Counted from the first letter of the stretch, positions 20,981-33,780 are shown. The stretch is 64,000 bases of DNA from Haemonchus contortus (GCA_000469685.2 LS997562.1:4360515-4424514); one strand, 5' to 3'. Numbers and translations are program-made. Notes: generated by a model from the letters alone, not told the origin.

Positions 20981-21569
20981 GTTGTTTGGTTTCGGGTCGT
21001 TATATGTAGATAATTGGCTTTGTGGATGATCGTGGTATGGATAAGCTTACTTAGTTAGGTTTTCGTTGAATGTTTCATCCCCCCCCCGTTGACTTACCAC
21101 CTCAACGCAGTGGGTGGGTGTGCGGCGTGTATCCAAGCAAAGTTCCGGTAATTCCAATTATTCGAAGCTCTATAATGACTAGCTTGCCGCTTTGATTTGA
21201 AGCTGTGGTTAGGTAGTTGTCGGGGAACTGGAGGGAAGAATGCTTCCCTGCTTGAATCCCCCTTATTCGTCCGCCCGAGGTCGCGGTTGTATTCGTTCTT
21301 CACGCGTTAACTTGCACTCAGCAACCCCCGGAGCATTACGCCTTAATCACTGCTTCTGGACTAGGGACAAGGACTCACTCGGGGAAATATCTGCTTACCG
21401 GAACAGATTCAACCTTTCGCCCTGCCTCATGCTTTTGTCTTTGCCATCAGATGTCGACTTGTATGGTCCAAAGCTTTCGCCAACGTTTTTCTACTGTCCG
21501 ATGGAATTTCGCTTGAAGCTATCATTATCCTTTTCTATGATATTTATGTAAAAATATATTTATATAACT

Positions 21570-24478
21570 TTGACGGTACGTCTGCATGTCCACGCGGCTA
21601 AGAGTGAGTCTCCACGTGTTAGAGCCTGGCAAGCTACACGCGGATATTCCTATGCCAAAAACAGTGGTAAAAGGGGGCCTCACTCCCCCCCCCCCCCTCT
21701 GAAGCTGAAGAGGGCCTGATACAGCGGCGTTGACGGCCGATATCGCTCGGCAGAGGCTACTTAAACCCTCAGGGCCGCGACAGGCTGCCTAAAAGGAGAG
21801 GGACTGAAATGGCGATCTGTACTTGTAATGCATGGAAAGCGTGCATCGAAGATCTGATGATGTAAGCCGAGAAGATCAAGTACGACGTCATCGGACTGAC
21901 CGAGACGAGAAGGCACCGCCCGTCGCATGCCACTTTTGAAATTGACGACGAACTTATCCTTGGAGCTTGCGACAGCAGAGGCGTCGGCGGTGTAGGTGTC
22001 CTCGTCAACACACACTTGACCATGAACATCGATTCGCACAAAAGCTTAACAACCCGAATCGAACGTTCGCAATTGAGAAGATGTAGCTCAATCCCAGCAC
22101 TAACAATCCTCGTTGCTTGCGCACCGATATCGAGCTACGACGAAGAAGAGCTGAAGGCGTTCCACATGAATGTTGGGAGGCTCTACATAGAGGACCATGC
22201 TCTCTTCAAGATCATTGTCGGTGATGATTTCAACACCAAGGTTGACCCCAAAAAAACGGCTGAATAGCTCCACATCGGGCCTCACAGAATAGAATGGAAT
22301 GAGCAGGGTGGAAGGCTGACCGAGTTTAATATCATATCGACCCCCACTGTCCATGTTAGCCACTATCCAGTTCCAGAGGACATCACATTCCCGATGAAAA
22401 TGGCAGTCACCTGGCGGGCAGTTCCATAATAAAATAGATCACATAATCGTCAGTCGAAAGTTTTGTCTAACTGACGTCGCTGTTGTTCCGAAGTCCTCAT
22501 CACACCATCGTCTCCTTCGCGCTAGACTCCGCTTCTCAATGCTTGGAGAGAGAGCTGCGAAGTTCCGGAAACGAAGCCCCAAGACTGTTGTCAATAGGGA
22601 TCACTTCGATTCATTGGAGAGTTTGTGGGAAGATTACGTCAACGACAATACCGATTAAGAACACGACCGGCTCTTCGAACATCTTCGTGATTGCGTCAGG
22701 AAAACTGAGAGTCTCAAAGATGTCAAGAAACGTCCCTCTTCGAAGACTCTCGAGCTGATACGAGCTGCAGGCAATAACCAGCTAACGTCCTAACTTGCGA
22801 AGCTATGCAGAGAAGCGATAAAGGAAGATCTGAAAGAGAGAAGAGCAGCAGTTTTGACTGGAACCGCTGAGGCCGCCCGCCGGAGCTTCGTTAATTATGA
22901 GACGAAGATGGCTTCCCTTCGTCGTCCATACGGAACTGTTACTGTATCCCGAAGGGCAATGGAGAAGGCTATCTACGACTTCCACTCGGATCTCTTCGAC
23001 AGCCACGTCTGCCGGTCTACCTACCATCCATGATGCCGATGAGGAATGGCACGGCACCCGGTCCCGGCAGGATCGAAACAGAACATCTAAAGAGCCTTCC
23101 GTCAGTCATTGTCGAAACCCTGTCCCGACTTTTCACACGGTACCTGTCGGAGTGCAAAGTACCCTCTTCGTGGAAAACTAGCAGTACAGTGTACGGCGAG
23201 TACGGCTGTTCAAGAAGGGAGATCGAGACGTTGCCTGCTGTCTATAATCTGTAATCTTTTCACACGAGTCATCCTTAACAGGATTGGCAAAATATTAGAT
23301 GAAGGGCAGCCATGCGAGCAAGCAGGGTTTCTGAAAGGGCTCAGTACAGTCGATCATATCCATACTCTTACAAGACTCATTGAAGTATTGCGAGAGTACA
23401 AAATGCCGCTATGATTTACGTTTATCGACTTGAAGAAAGCCTCTGACACCGTTGAGACAGAAGCGGTAATTGAAGCCCTCGGCAACCAGGGTGTTCCCAC
23501 TCAATCTACTTAATATGTAAGAATGCTTCATAAACTCTACAACAACTTCACGATCAGGATCTCGCCATTCTGTAAAGAAGCCATCATCATCGTGAAGAGG
23601 AGGGCTCGACAGGGCGACACCATCTCGCCCAAACTTTTCTGTGCCGCTCTCGAGAACGTCATCTCGAATAGTAAGGCATAGGAGTGAAGGTCGACGGCCG
23701 CTGCCTACATCATCTCCGCTTTGCAGGTGACATGTGCTTGTAACACCCCACATCGAGCAACCGGAACAAATGCTGCCGAGATCGAAAACGCTTGTGGAAT
23801 GATCAATTACGATTGAACATATTGAAGACGATGTTCATGCTAGACGGAATGGTACCTGATGCTTCTTCCACGCTCAATGTAATGAATATCTCTGAATGCT
23901 GTGTATCTAGGTCGGGAAGTCAACATGGAGAACAACCTAGCTCCGGAGCTGAGCAGAAGGAAACGCTCAGCGTGAGGATCATTTAAGAACATCGAGGGAG
24001 TAGTGACAGATGCGAAAAACGTCCTGCGGACTCTACGAAGGCGGCATGAACATGCAGTTAGCGTCATTCAACGCGCTATGGAAAGAACGATGCTCGGAAT
24101 TTCTCTATACACAAGTGCAAAAGGGATTCCGGAGTTCCGAGGTCCCTCGACGAACGAAGATCTAGGATGCCGTTGAATAAGCCAAGAAATCGAGAAACAG
24201 ACGGGATGTGCAACATAGCGATGACCGTTGGACCACGACGATTACGGACTGGATCCCTCGGGACGTCAAACGAACACCAGGACAATCGCCGTCGCGATGG
24301 TCAGACTTCCTTTCTTCACAGCTCTGAAGGGAAGGAATGTGTTGCCTCGTGTTTTTCGAGCGAGTACGATTCATTGGACTACTCTGGCTCGCGACAAGGA
24401 CGGATGGAGAGGTTGCTGGCGCCCGTTCGAGGAAATCGACGATTAACGTGGCGACAGGTGATACAGCTGAGGCGATAG
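21570..24478 (+). pseudogene. RTE-type LINE, near full length, heavily decayed (RTE-1)
   Basis: Colinear with the RTE at 55855-58815. The 5' leader has GAGCCTGGCAAGC (21626). The endonuclease follows at about 21800-22430, then the reverse transcriptase ([20 protein letters not shown], about 23310), the C-terminal part, and the 3' end GACAGGTGATACAG. Many frameshifts and stops are present. It is slightly longer in the endonuclease than RTE-2, which lacks part of that domain. No clear target duplication was seen. Confidence 0.8.
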
Positions 24479-24747
24479 TTAAGTTTTCGCAGCTAGTTTA
24501 TAAGATCCGCAGTCCCAGTGGTTCTGTAGTCCAACTCAGTGATCACCTTGATTTTTTCGCCCATGGCACAACGTCTCTGCTTTTCTAACGACTCTTTCAC
24601 TGCAACTCACTGTGAAACCGAAATGAAACCCTACCACGTAATCCCGATAACTTTTTGCTTATGCTTCAGCAATGAGCAACCCGAACATCCGAACCTCATT
24701 TTTTCGACATGATCGGGCACATGTCATCGACGTCGATCACCGAAATA

Positions 24748-26024
24748 TTGTGTTGTCCGAAAAGTTCCCGCCGATTTTTGATTCATCTTTGAATGAAAAT
24801 TCCTAGAAGAAGAAATCCATTGATTGGACTATATATCCTCCATTCTGTTCAGTAAGGATTCGCCATCTTCCTGTATGTTCAACTTCCCACTTTCATTGGA
24901 GGTTCCAGACTTAAAATCGAAAAACCCTTTTAGGTGCTTTTTGCAGTCCTCCAGCGGATTGAACAGTTTTCCATTCGAAGGATTTTGCAGAAACCCAAAC
25001 AAGTGGTATTCTGATGCTGCTATGTTTGGACTATATGGGATGTGTGGTAAGACATCCCACCCGAGCTTTAGCAACTTTTGACGAGTGGCCAAAAATACGT
25101 GTGGTATGGAGGTACCCTGTTAGAAGATTACGCACTCACGATTGGCCAGTTCGGGTCGCTTCTGGCTTATCGCTGCCTCCAAATTTTTTAGCTAACTATA
25201 GCACCTCTCTGAAGTCATCGTTTGGATTATGCGACAACAGCTTACAGTAAGTGATTTCCCTGGAATCCCACCAGCAACTCGGCATAGTTTTCCACACCTG
25301 GATTTTGACTTTTGCAGCGGTTTGTGAGGGCTCACTAGGGGGACTCTACAATCGTTTCCGCTCCTCATTGTTGTGGACAATCCAGTTATCCCATTCCGTG
25401 CTCATGCGTTTCAGAAACATTTCATTTTTATTTCGCTTGAGCAAAGAGTCGCACACGGAAGCGCGGTTCATCATACTGTGCTCGCCCATTTCGTGAGATA
25501 TCCCAAAATCGAGGCGCTTTACAAAACCAAGGTCCAGCAGATGATCATGGATGATTGGTTTCGAAACAATAAGCCTTCCTCCTACACCATGAGTAGTGAT
25601 GTGCCGATTCGCTTCAGTTCACATTTGGATTTGATCGTTTCAACTGATGATGGTCTCCCTGAAGGTTGCCGGTCTTCGAGGGTAAATTTACTCCGATTGG
25701 ATTTTGCAAATTAGTCACGCACTGTACGTTCCTTTAGAGCATGGTCTACTCAAACGTCATATATCTTTCATGCGGCTTGAGCCGCATTCTAGGCCTTGCG
25801 GTAGAAGAAATACTTCAGATGCCGGAAATGTGCGCAGTGGTTCTCAATTTTCACACGAGACCTGTACAGCCAACCTTTGATAAATGTTGACAGAATCTCA
25901 ACAAGAATATAGAGGAGGACCTACTCTTTCAAAAAACATTATGAGGTTGTGTCCCTGATCTTTCGTGCAACAGTTGATAAATCCTGGGTGTCAAAAATCG
26001 GCGGGAACTTTTCGGACAACCCAA
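24748..26024 (-). mobile_element. Mariner transposon with both TIRs, decayed transposase
   Basis: Near-identical inverted ends of about 34 bp (shared GTTGTCCGAAAAGTTCCCGC) lie inside TA dinucleotides at 24746-24747 and 26025-26026, giving 1277 bp, a normal mariner length. The minus strand encodes a broken transposase. The C-terminal part reads GWDVLPHIPYSPNIAASEYH (24829-25092), where the third catalytic position is Glu instead of the expected Asp. Upstream pieces at 25190-25700 hold stops and shifts. The TIRs are much better preserved than the gene. Confidence 0.9.
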
Positions 26025-26026
26025 TA

Positions 26027-26667
26027 GGTAACGTAGTCTTGACACGCCGACAGCGATGAAATGTGCGACATAAATTTCCTCCAAGATATGTTCTCCCTTT
26101 CTCCCCTACCATTCAGAACACTTTCATGGATATGAGCTGCAGTCTGCAACACCTTTGTGGAATCGAATTATTTTGAGAGGGTCTAAGCTAAAATTAGCGC
26201 TGATGCTAAGAAGGATAGTCTTTCATAAATGGATTGGGATATAACGGTGAGGACGAGCAAGGAAAAGACCGGTATGAGCAAATGATTTATTCAGCACAAT
26301 TAGCCGGCAAATTTTTGTGTGGAAGTGGAAATTAAGTACTGATTTCACCTCATGTGTTCAAGCGTTTAATCGTGGTACCAATACTTGGGTTAAAAAGTCA
26401 ATAAATTATCCATTACCTGCTATTGATGTTGGTAACAACCGGAAAACAGTATTTCAGCAATATATTACGCCGCTTAAGATGGCTCAATGATAAGTCATTG
26501 GCACATTTTATCACTTTGGGATACTTGGCTATTGGACATGGTTACCATCTAGGGCACTTCTTGATATTTGGTCTGGAGTTCGGCTGCATGGTTGCACAAG
26601 GGCAGGTTTCTTTGCAGGCATTGAAGCCGTTCGGCGATCAGTTATTTTGGTAAGGGATAGAGTCAAC
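26027..26667. other. No recognisable feature
   Basis: Only short open frames; nothing supported. Confidence 0.5.
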
Positions 26668-26875
26668 TTAAAGGCACAGTTCACGATAACTTTGAAGCAT
26701 CCGTTTTTATTCGAAAAGCGGAAGATATATTGGGAATAGTTCATAAGTAGTGAAGAAAGCAAAAAAATTCGGCGATTTAGAGGAAAACATGGCTTCTCAA
26801 AAGGGATAGAAGAGGAACTAGGTAGTCTTGTGGCGGCAGAAGAGGGAGGTAGTAGCATTATGGCAATTCATCAGT
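26668..26875. mobile_element. MITE left end (GGCACAGTTCACGATA family)
   Basis: Starts with TTAAAGGCACAGTTCACGAT, matching the ends at 3761 and 30560. A partner right end is not clear; 28870-29040 has a similar inner sequence. Confidence 0.55.
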
Positions 26876-27499
26876 CCCCATGGTAGATCAACTAGTCGAA
26901 TGATCAGAACTGGTTCCCGCCAAGCGGAATCTCATTGAATGAATTCTTAAAGTCGAGTTTTCTATTTAGCCTGTCGAATCTCTCTACTTCATCGGCCACA
27001 TATTTTACTTCATAATATGACCAGCATTATACCAAATAATTCTTAATGTCCTGCCGCTGAAAACGAGGGATCCAGTGGGAAGTCCAACCAGAAGCGATGC
27101 AAGCAGAACAGAAGATGCTCTGAAAAAGGTGTCGTGATTGTACATAGAAGGCTCTGTTTCTACTGTAGGTTTATTCCAGACTTTTCAGAGCTCTTGACTC
27201 ATCACTTTTATTGTTCAGCTTTCGGCATATGCCTTCGTCAAACCTTAATTTTTGAAATATAATGCTACATACAATTAGTTAAATACAAGTTACAATACAA
27301 AACACATCAATTAAATCAGGTCAATCGGAGAATGTTGGGGAAATAAGGAAATGAACTCGTCGGCGGGAAACGTAAAAAGAAAATGAACGCCGCTCTTGTG
27401 CTCAGGTGACCAAGTAATATAGTGGCGCCTAGATGAAGAGCAGAGATAGCAATTCCAGCTTCTCTCTTCGTAGAACCTCAGCACTTTTGTATGGCATTG

Positions 27500-27670
27500 T
27501 AATTTTTCTTTCCGAGACTGCTAGGTGAAAATTTTATCGATGGTTTGACGTTTCGACGCGACCGTCTTTTTCGAATCCGAAAACAAGGTTCAAGGTTCAA
27601 GAGATGTCCTCCAAAGCGCCAGACGCCTCCTTTCGCCAGCGTTTCTGATGGAACGTTAGGGAGAACGAAC
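27500..27670 (-). repeat. Inverted repeat arm (partner 28406-28580)
   Basis: The minus strand shares CATCAGAAAC, GAGGCGT and AAARRCGGTCGC...GAAACGTC with 28406-28580 on the plus strand. The arms are about 70 to 75 percent alike by eye and lie about 740 bp apart. No ORF is preserved. Similar motifs occur near the termini of some Penelope-like elements, but I cannot support that assignment here. Confidence 0.5.
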
Positions 27671-28405
27671 ACAGAAACACAAAGGAGGAAATAAACTCAT
27701 CCCCGTCATCACCGCAAGAGCGAAACAGCGCCACTGCGAGTCAGTTATGGTTAGTAACTGAAACCTTCTGTGCTGACACTTTCCTGACAGGAATTCCAGT
27801 CTCAGTCTACGCCAAAATTTTGCACTTCACTTCAAAATCGATTCCGCGGTGCTCCTTAATCAAATGCTTTTCAGCAGTGTTGCCATTTTGCCGCGCCTTT
27901 TTTCCACGAAGGGTTTTATAATGCGTATTGCTGGGATCCTCTCAATTCCCCCAAGGTACTATGTTGCGTTACATGCCTGATATTCAATCTGACGAGTCAC
28001 GCCCTTTTTGGTGCAATCTCCGACTGAACCGTTGGGACATGTAACGCAACGGTCTAATATGCGCTGCCGATCGCAGAGTCTATTTCGTAAAAGCTGGCGT
28101 TTGATGTTGTCGCTGAACACTCACTAAGACAACATCAACGTTCAGCTGTGCTCGAGAAAGACACCGTTGAATAGCTGCACTTACGCTGTAAATGGTATAC
28201 ACAAGAAAATTTTGTATCGACGCTGCACGCTCCGTTGCTCAGTGAGAGTCCTTCTGTCGTGATACAATGTAGCCTTTTGAAGCAGCAATATCAAAAGCGA
28301 GCCGTATAGATTCTTGCCGTTTTGTAGCAACTGTTCACACGTTTGCAGCCGTTCCGAACATGCTCATAACAACTGCGTTCTTCAGGACACCAGGATACGC
28401 CTCCT

Positions 28406-28580
28406 CTCTCCAACATTGCATCAGAAACACTGGGGAGAGGAGGCGTTCGGCGGTATGGAAAACATCTTTCAAAATTCGAGCCGCGTTTGGGCCTTCGAAA
28501 AAGGCGGTCGCTTTGAAACGTCAGGCCATCAATAAAGTTTCCATCGAAGAACCTCGTTGGCAGATGAAATCACAGTAGAG
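28406..28580 (+). repeat. Inverted repeat arm (partner 27500-27670)
   Basis: See the partner arm. This copy reads GAAAAAGGCGGTCGCTTTGA followed by AACGTCAGGCC. The sequence between the arms has no recognisable gene. Confidence 0.5.
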
Positions 28581-29129
28581 ATAGCAATATTTTGAAAAAT
28601 GTATTAGTTGTAATTTAGCACTCGGACCGATATCCGCCTAGGCCAAACAAACCCTCTAATGATGTCGAGGATAGGCTGTGTGCGACACCCAAAACTTAAC
28701 CCGTCTTACCAGCGTTGTAGAGACTGCATCATTCAGAATGGGCACTCATTTGGAAATTCAAACAACTAGTCCTGACCCGAGGCACAGTGTAAGGCGGTTT
28801 TTGGCTTAATGTGGTAGCTATTTACGCAATTGCATCAGTTAAAATCTCGCCCACATACACATTTCATTCCAACATGGCAGTCTCGCGCAAGCTCTTCTGT
28901 CACTACTTTTAGGAGACCTCATTTTTCGCTGAGTTGGCAGATTTCCTCGATTTCCTTGTTGCCGATGCACGACTTCTCACCAACACTTCCGTTTCTAGTG
29001 AGAAAAGGGTGCTTTAAAATTAATGTGAAGCGTGCAACCAAAGTCAAAATTCCATCAGCAGTTCCTCACTAGACTTCATTGCCCTTGTTGCTTCTTCTGC
29101 CCCTCCCTCTCCACTCCCAATGCCAGAAG

Positions 29130-30050
29130 ATACTCAGGAACAAATGCATGAGATTCTCTGATGCAGCGCGCTATGCTGACATTGTGAAAAAAGTTTCCAT
29201 TCATACACAATGTTTTTTTTTTCGCAACATGACACGCTTGAAGCGAAGGTTCTCTTCTGAGGTCGAATCCTTCCTCCTCCATTCCAATCACTATTACTGC
29301 CGGTGATCCAAGAGATATTAGCGAACGACATGAATTTTCGAAGCGCCTTTCTGTTCAAATGCCTGGAGAACGGGGAGACCTTCATCTACTAATGCTGGAC
29401 AATGGATCAGACGCTGTTTCAGATCAGCTGAACCTCACCTTACTCTGCGTGGCATGGCAGCAAATAACAAGAAAGTCGTGGCACCAACACAAGTAGGAAT
29501 GCTGTAGGAAGACACCTGAATGCTACCGAACTGAACAGAACAAATCTGACTAGAAGACTCCCTGTTGCAGAAAAAAGAATCAAAAAGCTCGAGTAGACCT
29601 CGTACACGGACTTTGGCGAAGAAGAACAAAGTATTTACTTATTAAGGACGAAGCGAGTTTAATTCGAACTTAAGTGGCGGTCTCAAATACGTAGGGCTCT
29701 CCTTCGAACGATTCGATCTGTAATGCATTAATCCTGTAGTGAAACATGGTGGTAAACCAGCGATGATCTGTGGTGCTTCCTCGATAAATGGAGTGGGCGC
29801 TATCTCTAGTACTGACGGAGCGATGATGGGCAAAACCTACAAGGACATGATGGCGAATGATGCTGTTTCATGCAGTACGATTTAGCAGGAAAAAAGGTAT
29901 GTTCAAAAAAGTGTTCCACCGAATTTTTCTGAGCGCTACTGGTATGTATTCCATGACAACGCTAAATCCCACATAGCATTAAGGGCGCTGGAAAAATTGC
30001 TCGAAAAAAAAGAACAAGCTGCATGGTGAAAAAAGTCGATTGAAGAAGTC
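29130..30050 (+). pseudogene. Tc1-like transposase pseudogene
   Basis: Colinear plus-strand pieces in several frames: VGRHLNATELNRTNLTR (DNA-binding region, about 29510), RLPVAEKRIKKLE, a catalytic-region remnant with GGKPAMICGA (about 29750), and VFHDNAKSHIALRALEKL (about 29950). The 3' end abuts the MITE at 30054. Stops are frequent. The first part is duplicated in the split copy at 31570-33560. Confidence 0.7.
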
Positions 30051-30053
30051 TTC

Positions 30054-30560
30054 CTTGAAGGGGCACAGGTCACGATAAAAAAGGTACATGAAATATCCCT
30101 AAAGGATAAACATAAGCCCTCGCATGTCATATGTGGCGCTGTCATGTTGGAAAACGGCCTAGATGGGGGTGCTATGAAAGCTTAAAAACTGCTCGGCGTG
30201 TATGCGCGGACGAAATTCAACGGCATTGTGAAGGCTGCACCATTCACAAGAGAACCCATGGAGGACGTTAAAACTGTAATGATCCGTGTGGTAGAGAAAG
30301 GCAGTATTGGACAGTTTCGGATTGGCGTGGTCAGCTTTCTGTACAATGGCAACAACCGGAATCCGTCCAAATACCCCTCATGTCGTTTCCGTCTTGGTAA
30401 TATCGTACAATTTCTATTTTCTCTACTTTTGAGTAGCCTTATTTTTCGCAAAGTCGGCGCTTTTTCTCGCTTCCGCCACCATTAGTGCCCTATTCCCAAA
30501 CAATACTTCCGCTTCTCAATTTGAAAGGTTACCTCAAAGTTATCGTGAACTGTGCCTTTA
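30054..30560. mobile_element. MITE of the GGCACAGTTCACGATA family
   Basis: The left end (CTTGAAGGGGCACAGGTCAC) and right end (TTATCGTGAACTGTGCCTTT) are inverted relatives, about 507 bp apart. It appears to have inserted into or next to the 3' end of the Tc1-like relic. Confidence 0.7.
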
Positions 30561-30879
30561 CCTACCATGTTGCCTAGACATTGTTCAAGTCAGAGTCTAC
30601 CTTACTTGTTTACTTTCAAATTTTCAGCGGACAAGACCCATTAACGAAATGATGTTTGTCCAATAACTCAGACACTCGGAGCGTGAAGTTTTCCATTCAA
30701 CTGTTGGAGAGGAATTCTTATTAGTTTATTTCGTGATTGCTCCACTCCCTAGTTATTATGGTTGAGTAAAAAATTTTGGTCGACACTTCGTCCCTTTCTA
30801 GATTTTTTCGTAGGACCGCTCGGAAGGACTTCGAAATGGGTTACGGTAGACCGATCCCTAATTTTTATTTTCAGGAGGA

Positions 30880-31560
30880 TATATAAGCATTCGCCTCTAA
30901 GTGCTTCGCAAGAATGACTTCAGCCTTCAACTGTCGTCCAAAGCTGTCTGAGAGCTATTGTCTATCACGAATTATTAGGGGCGTAATCCACCGACGGCTG
31001 TCGCAAATGTCCGTGGTGCATCCAGAAGAGTCATCGTACCTCAGCCCAGGGGTGCCTCATGGCGAAACGTCATCAAGACATGCAGAGAAGATGACTATGT
31101 CCGAGGAAGGTTTTACTGTGTCGTCGGTGGACGTTCTCAGGGAATGCTCTACTTTGCATAACTTACTAAGGGTTCTACCGTGACCATCGGGATTTACGCT
31201 TCTCAGCTACAGTGTTTGGCCACCGTTGTTCGAAGGAAGTCTCCGTAGCGTGAAAATGTTTGCCTTTTTAACGACAGCGCTCAACCCCATGTTGCGAAAG
31301 TTTTGTCAGTAAATTGCTGAACTTGGATGGGCAGTGCTGCCCCATTCCCCTTATTCGCCAAGTCTCGCTCCGACCGATTACCATTTGTTCCTTGCTCTGA
31401 AACATCAGCTTCGCGATAGAAATTTTAGATGATTGCTCGGAAGTCAAAAATGAGATCTCCAGATTTTTCGAATCGTTGCCGCCACCGTTCTGGGCTTCAG
31501 GAGTCAAGAAACTGCCGGATCTACCGTGTCCCCCCACCGAATGCATGAGATCCTACTATG
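30880..31560 (+). pseudogene. Mariner-type transposase pseudogene
   Basis: The plus strand reads a remnant of the second catalytic block (FLTTALNPMLRKFCQ, about 31265) followed by AELGWAVLPHSPYSPSLAPT DYHLF-type sequence (about 31320-31385) and a C-terminal stretch ending near KKLPDLPC. Order and wording fit mariner. The N-terminal half at about 30910-31180 is badly broken. No TIR pair was found. Confidence 0.7.
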
Positions 31561-31569
31561 TATTCGTGC

Positions 31570-31829
31570 AGGATCCCTAAATGCATCGCGATATTCTGAT
31601 GTTATGAGAAAAGAGCTCCCATTCATACACAATATCTTTCAGCAACTTGACACGCTTCAAGTCAAGATTTTCGTCTGAGGTCTTCGAACGCGTCATGAAG
31701 TTTTCTGTCCATTCCGTTACTGCCGGTATATTCAAGAGGTATAATCAAAACGGCATGAGTTTCGGAGCGCTCATGAAGCGGCATTCACCATGAAAAGGTT
31801 CGGAATAAAGTCCACCGTCGTACAGAGAA
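31570..31829 (+). pseudogene. Tc1-like relic, left part of a split copy
   Basis: Aligns with 29150-29360 of the other Tc1-like relic (shared TTCATACACAAT and GACACGCTT blocks). It is interrupted at CAGAGAA by the long-TIR element and resumes at 33245. Confidence 0.65.
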
Positions 31830-33244
31830 TCGGGTGTGCGAATAAATTTTCGATCGCACCTAATCAAGCTCGCCTCGCACCTAGGCGCGAAGTGACCTTA
31901 ATTAGGTGTGAAGACTGCGCGATAATTACGCTTCCCGTACTCGCTACTGATCGAGTTAAAACTTGTCGACTAAGGAGGATAATGACAGTTTAAAAAAGGA
32001 GATTCTATTAAAAAATGTTCTTTTTTCAATGAAAAAGTCTCAATATCAATTTCAACGGTTTTGGGAGTTTTATTTACACGCATTATAAATAAGTTCAATA
32101 TACTGCATTTCAAGCTCCTGGAAAATGGGTAAAACAGTTTAGTTGACATCTTTGTTTGGTATTTTCGCTGTTTGCGATATCAAGCAACCTTTATAGAGGC
32201 GATGTAGTTCTCTAGAATTGTTCAATATTGGGACTACTCTTCATCGAGGACTACTTAACTAGTTGGGTGAGTGCTTTAACTACCACTGCTTACTTTATAT
32301 CCATCACCATGTATTCTGGAGACACACTGTACTGTTTCGATGAACTTACAGGGTGTCCTCCCGCTCCTAACTATTTAGGAGTGCGCGGTCCATGTGGCCC
32401 ACTTCCTCCACTGCTCGAGCTTTTCCCTTTTGCTCCGGAAGCCCCAGCACTACGAAAAAATTCTTTGGAAGTTCTGCGTCTACACAGCCTCCTCTAATTC
32501 AGCTAGATCCCGCATCACAACCTTCGCTCTACACGTTTCCTGCACCCATACAGCCTTATCCAATGCAGCTGAATCCCGTTACACAACCGTCTTTCTACAC
32601 GTTTCCTGCACCCGTACAGCCGTCTCCGATGCACCTGAATTAAGTGACCCAGCAATCGCTCTGCACGTTTCCTGCACCAACGCAGCCTCCCCAATAGAGC
32701 TGCATACTACCCCCCCCCCCTCCCCCCACCTTAGACGGCTTCCTTATTCCGTAAATACACTTCTTTCGGAGCCCTCGTCCCTCCTATTTCGACCGTATGC
32801 AATATTTTACATTTTCCTAGGTTTGACGTACTTCAACAGCAAGGAGCAAGCCGCCAGGAAATACAAGAATCTTGTATAAAGATGTCCAGATTCGCAAAAA
32901 ACAAAACTACCTGAGTTTTTTTTACTTACAAATTTTTATTGCTATTGAAATGAACCGTTTTCTCCCATATCATACAGACTTTCTCCACAAAATATATTGA
33001 ATTTATTCAGTATGCGTGTAAATAAAACTCTCGAAACCGTTAGAATTTATATTGGAACTTTTTCTTCGAAAATAGAACATTTTTTTTAGATTCTTTTTTT
33101 TAACTGTCATTACCCTCCATAGTTGACAAGTTTTAACTCGATTAGTAGCGAGTGCGGACAGCGTAATTATTGCGAAGTCTTCGCACCTAATTAAGGTCAC
33201 TTCGCGCCTAGGTTAGGTGCGATCGAAAACTTATTCCCGTACCC
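31830..33244. mobile_element. Long-TIR (foldback) element nested in a Tc1 relic
   Basis: Ends of about 250-270 bp are inverted copies (left 31830-32105, right 33000-33244, shared core TTTTCGATCGCACCTAA and GGCGCGAAGTGACCTTAATT). The insertion is flanked by CAGAGAA at 31823-31829 and 33245-33251, a 7-bp target duplication (8 if one mismatch is allowed). The right TIR lacks about 20 bp present in the left. No transposase is inside, so it would depend on another element. The superfamily is unresolved (hAT- and Mutator-like elements give 8-10 bp duplications). Confidence 0.82.
32228..32700 (+). pseudogene. Pro/Gln-rich gene-like cargo inside the long-TIR element
   Basis: A short possible exon (LLFIEDYLTSW) is followed by a plausible 83-bp intron with GTGAGT and TTACAG borders (32268-32350), then GCPPAPNYLGVRGPCGPLPP. 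Further on, in another frame, two and a half 66-bp repeats encode units such as QPSLYTFPAPIQPYPMQLNP (22 residues, about 32518-32690). A TAA stop ends the second unit. The repeat and splice borders suggest a captured host gene fragment, now broken. The product family is not recognised. Confidence 0.5.
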
Positions 33245-33560
33245 CAGAGAACTGAACGTTCCACATGAAACAGTCTCGTCAATTCAGCAACGCTATCAGG
33301 GCAGGCATTCCGCTTGCAATACCTCGAGAACAGGGAGACCTTCATTTACTACTGCTACTAGACACCATAGGCGAATCGGACGCTGAACCTCATCTCAGTG
33401 CGCGCGACATTGCAGCGGAATCAAATGAAAACCCAACATCAGTGGGAAGCTCTTAGGAAGACATCTGTTTGCTGTCGAAGTGAACACAACAAGTCTGGCT
33501 AGAAAGCTCCCTGTTACAGAAAAGGCTGCATGATGGAAAAAGTTGATTGAGGGGTCTTAC
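33245..33560 (+). pseudogene. Tc1-like relic, right part of a split copy
   Basis: The continuation reads GIPLAIPREQGDLHLLL and LSARDIAAESNENPTSVG, then a decayed stretch matching 29520-29590. It resumes exactly at the repeated CAGAGAA after the nested element. Confidence 0.65.
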
Positions 33561-33689
33561 GTTATTAATTATACCAGTCGGTCCACCGCCGTAACGCCGG
33601 GCTTCTCTCCCTCTTTGACAAAGGTGTAGTAAATAGTTAACTCTCCACTCCTTTGCTACAATAATCTTTTCTTATACCCGAAGTTTGCC

Positions 33690-33780
33690 ACAGGACAGTG
33701 CAACTGATACTCAGTGTAAGTGCGATTACGCCTGTTACATGGCAGTGCAACTGATACTCAGTGTAAGTGTGATTACGCCT
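33690..33780. repeat. Tandem duplication, about 48 bp
   Basis: The stretch CAGTGCAACTGATACTCAGT is present twice in a row, each followed by GTAAGTGYGATTACGCCT. Confidence 0.85.

Noticed and set aside
27500..28580. Penelope-like element termini
   Set aside because: Only loosely similar motifs and no GIY-YIG or RT domain between or beside the arms.
26668..30560. One 3.9-kb transposon bounded by GGCACAGTTCACGATA ends
   Set aside because: The interior is a mix of unrelated relics, and the right end pairs better with 30054, giving a 507-bp MITE.
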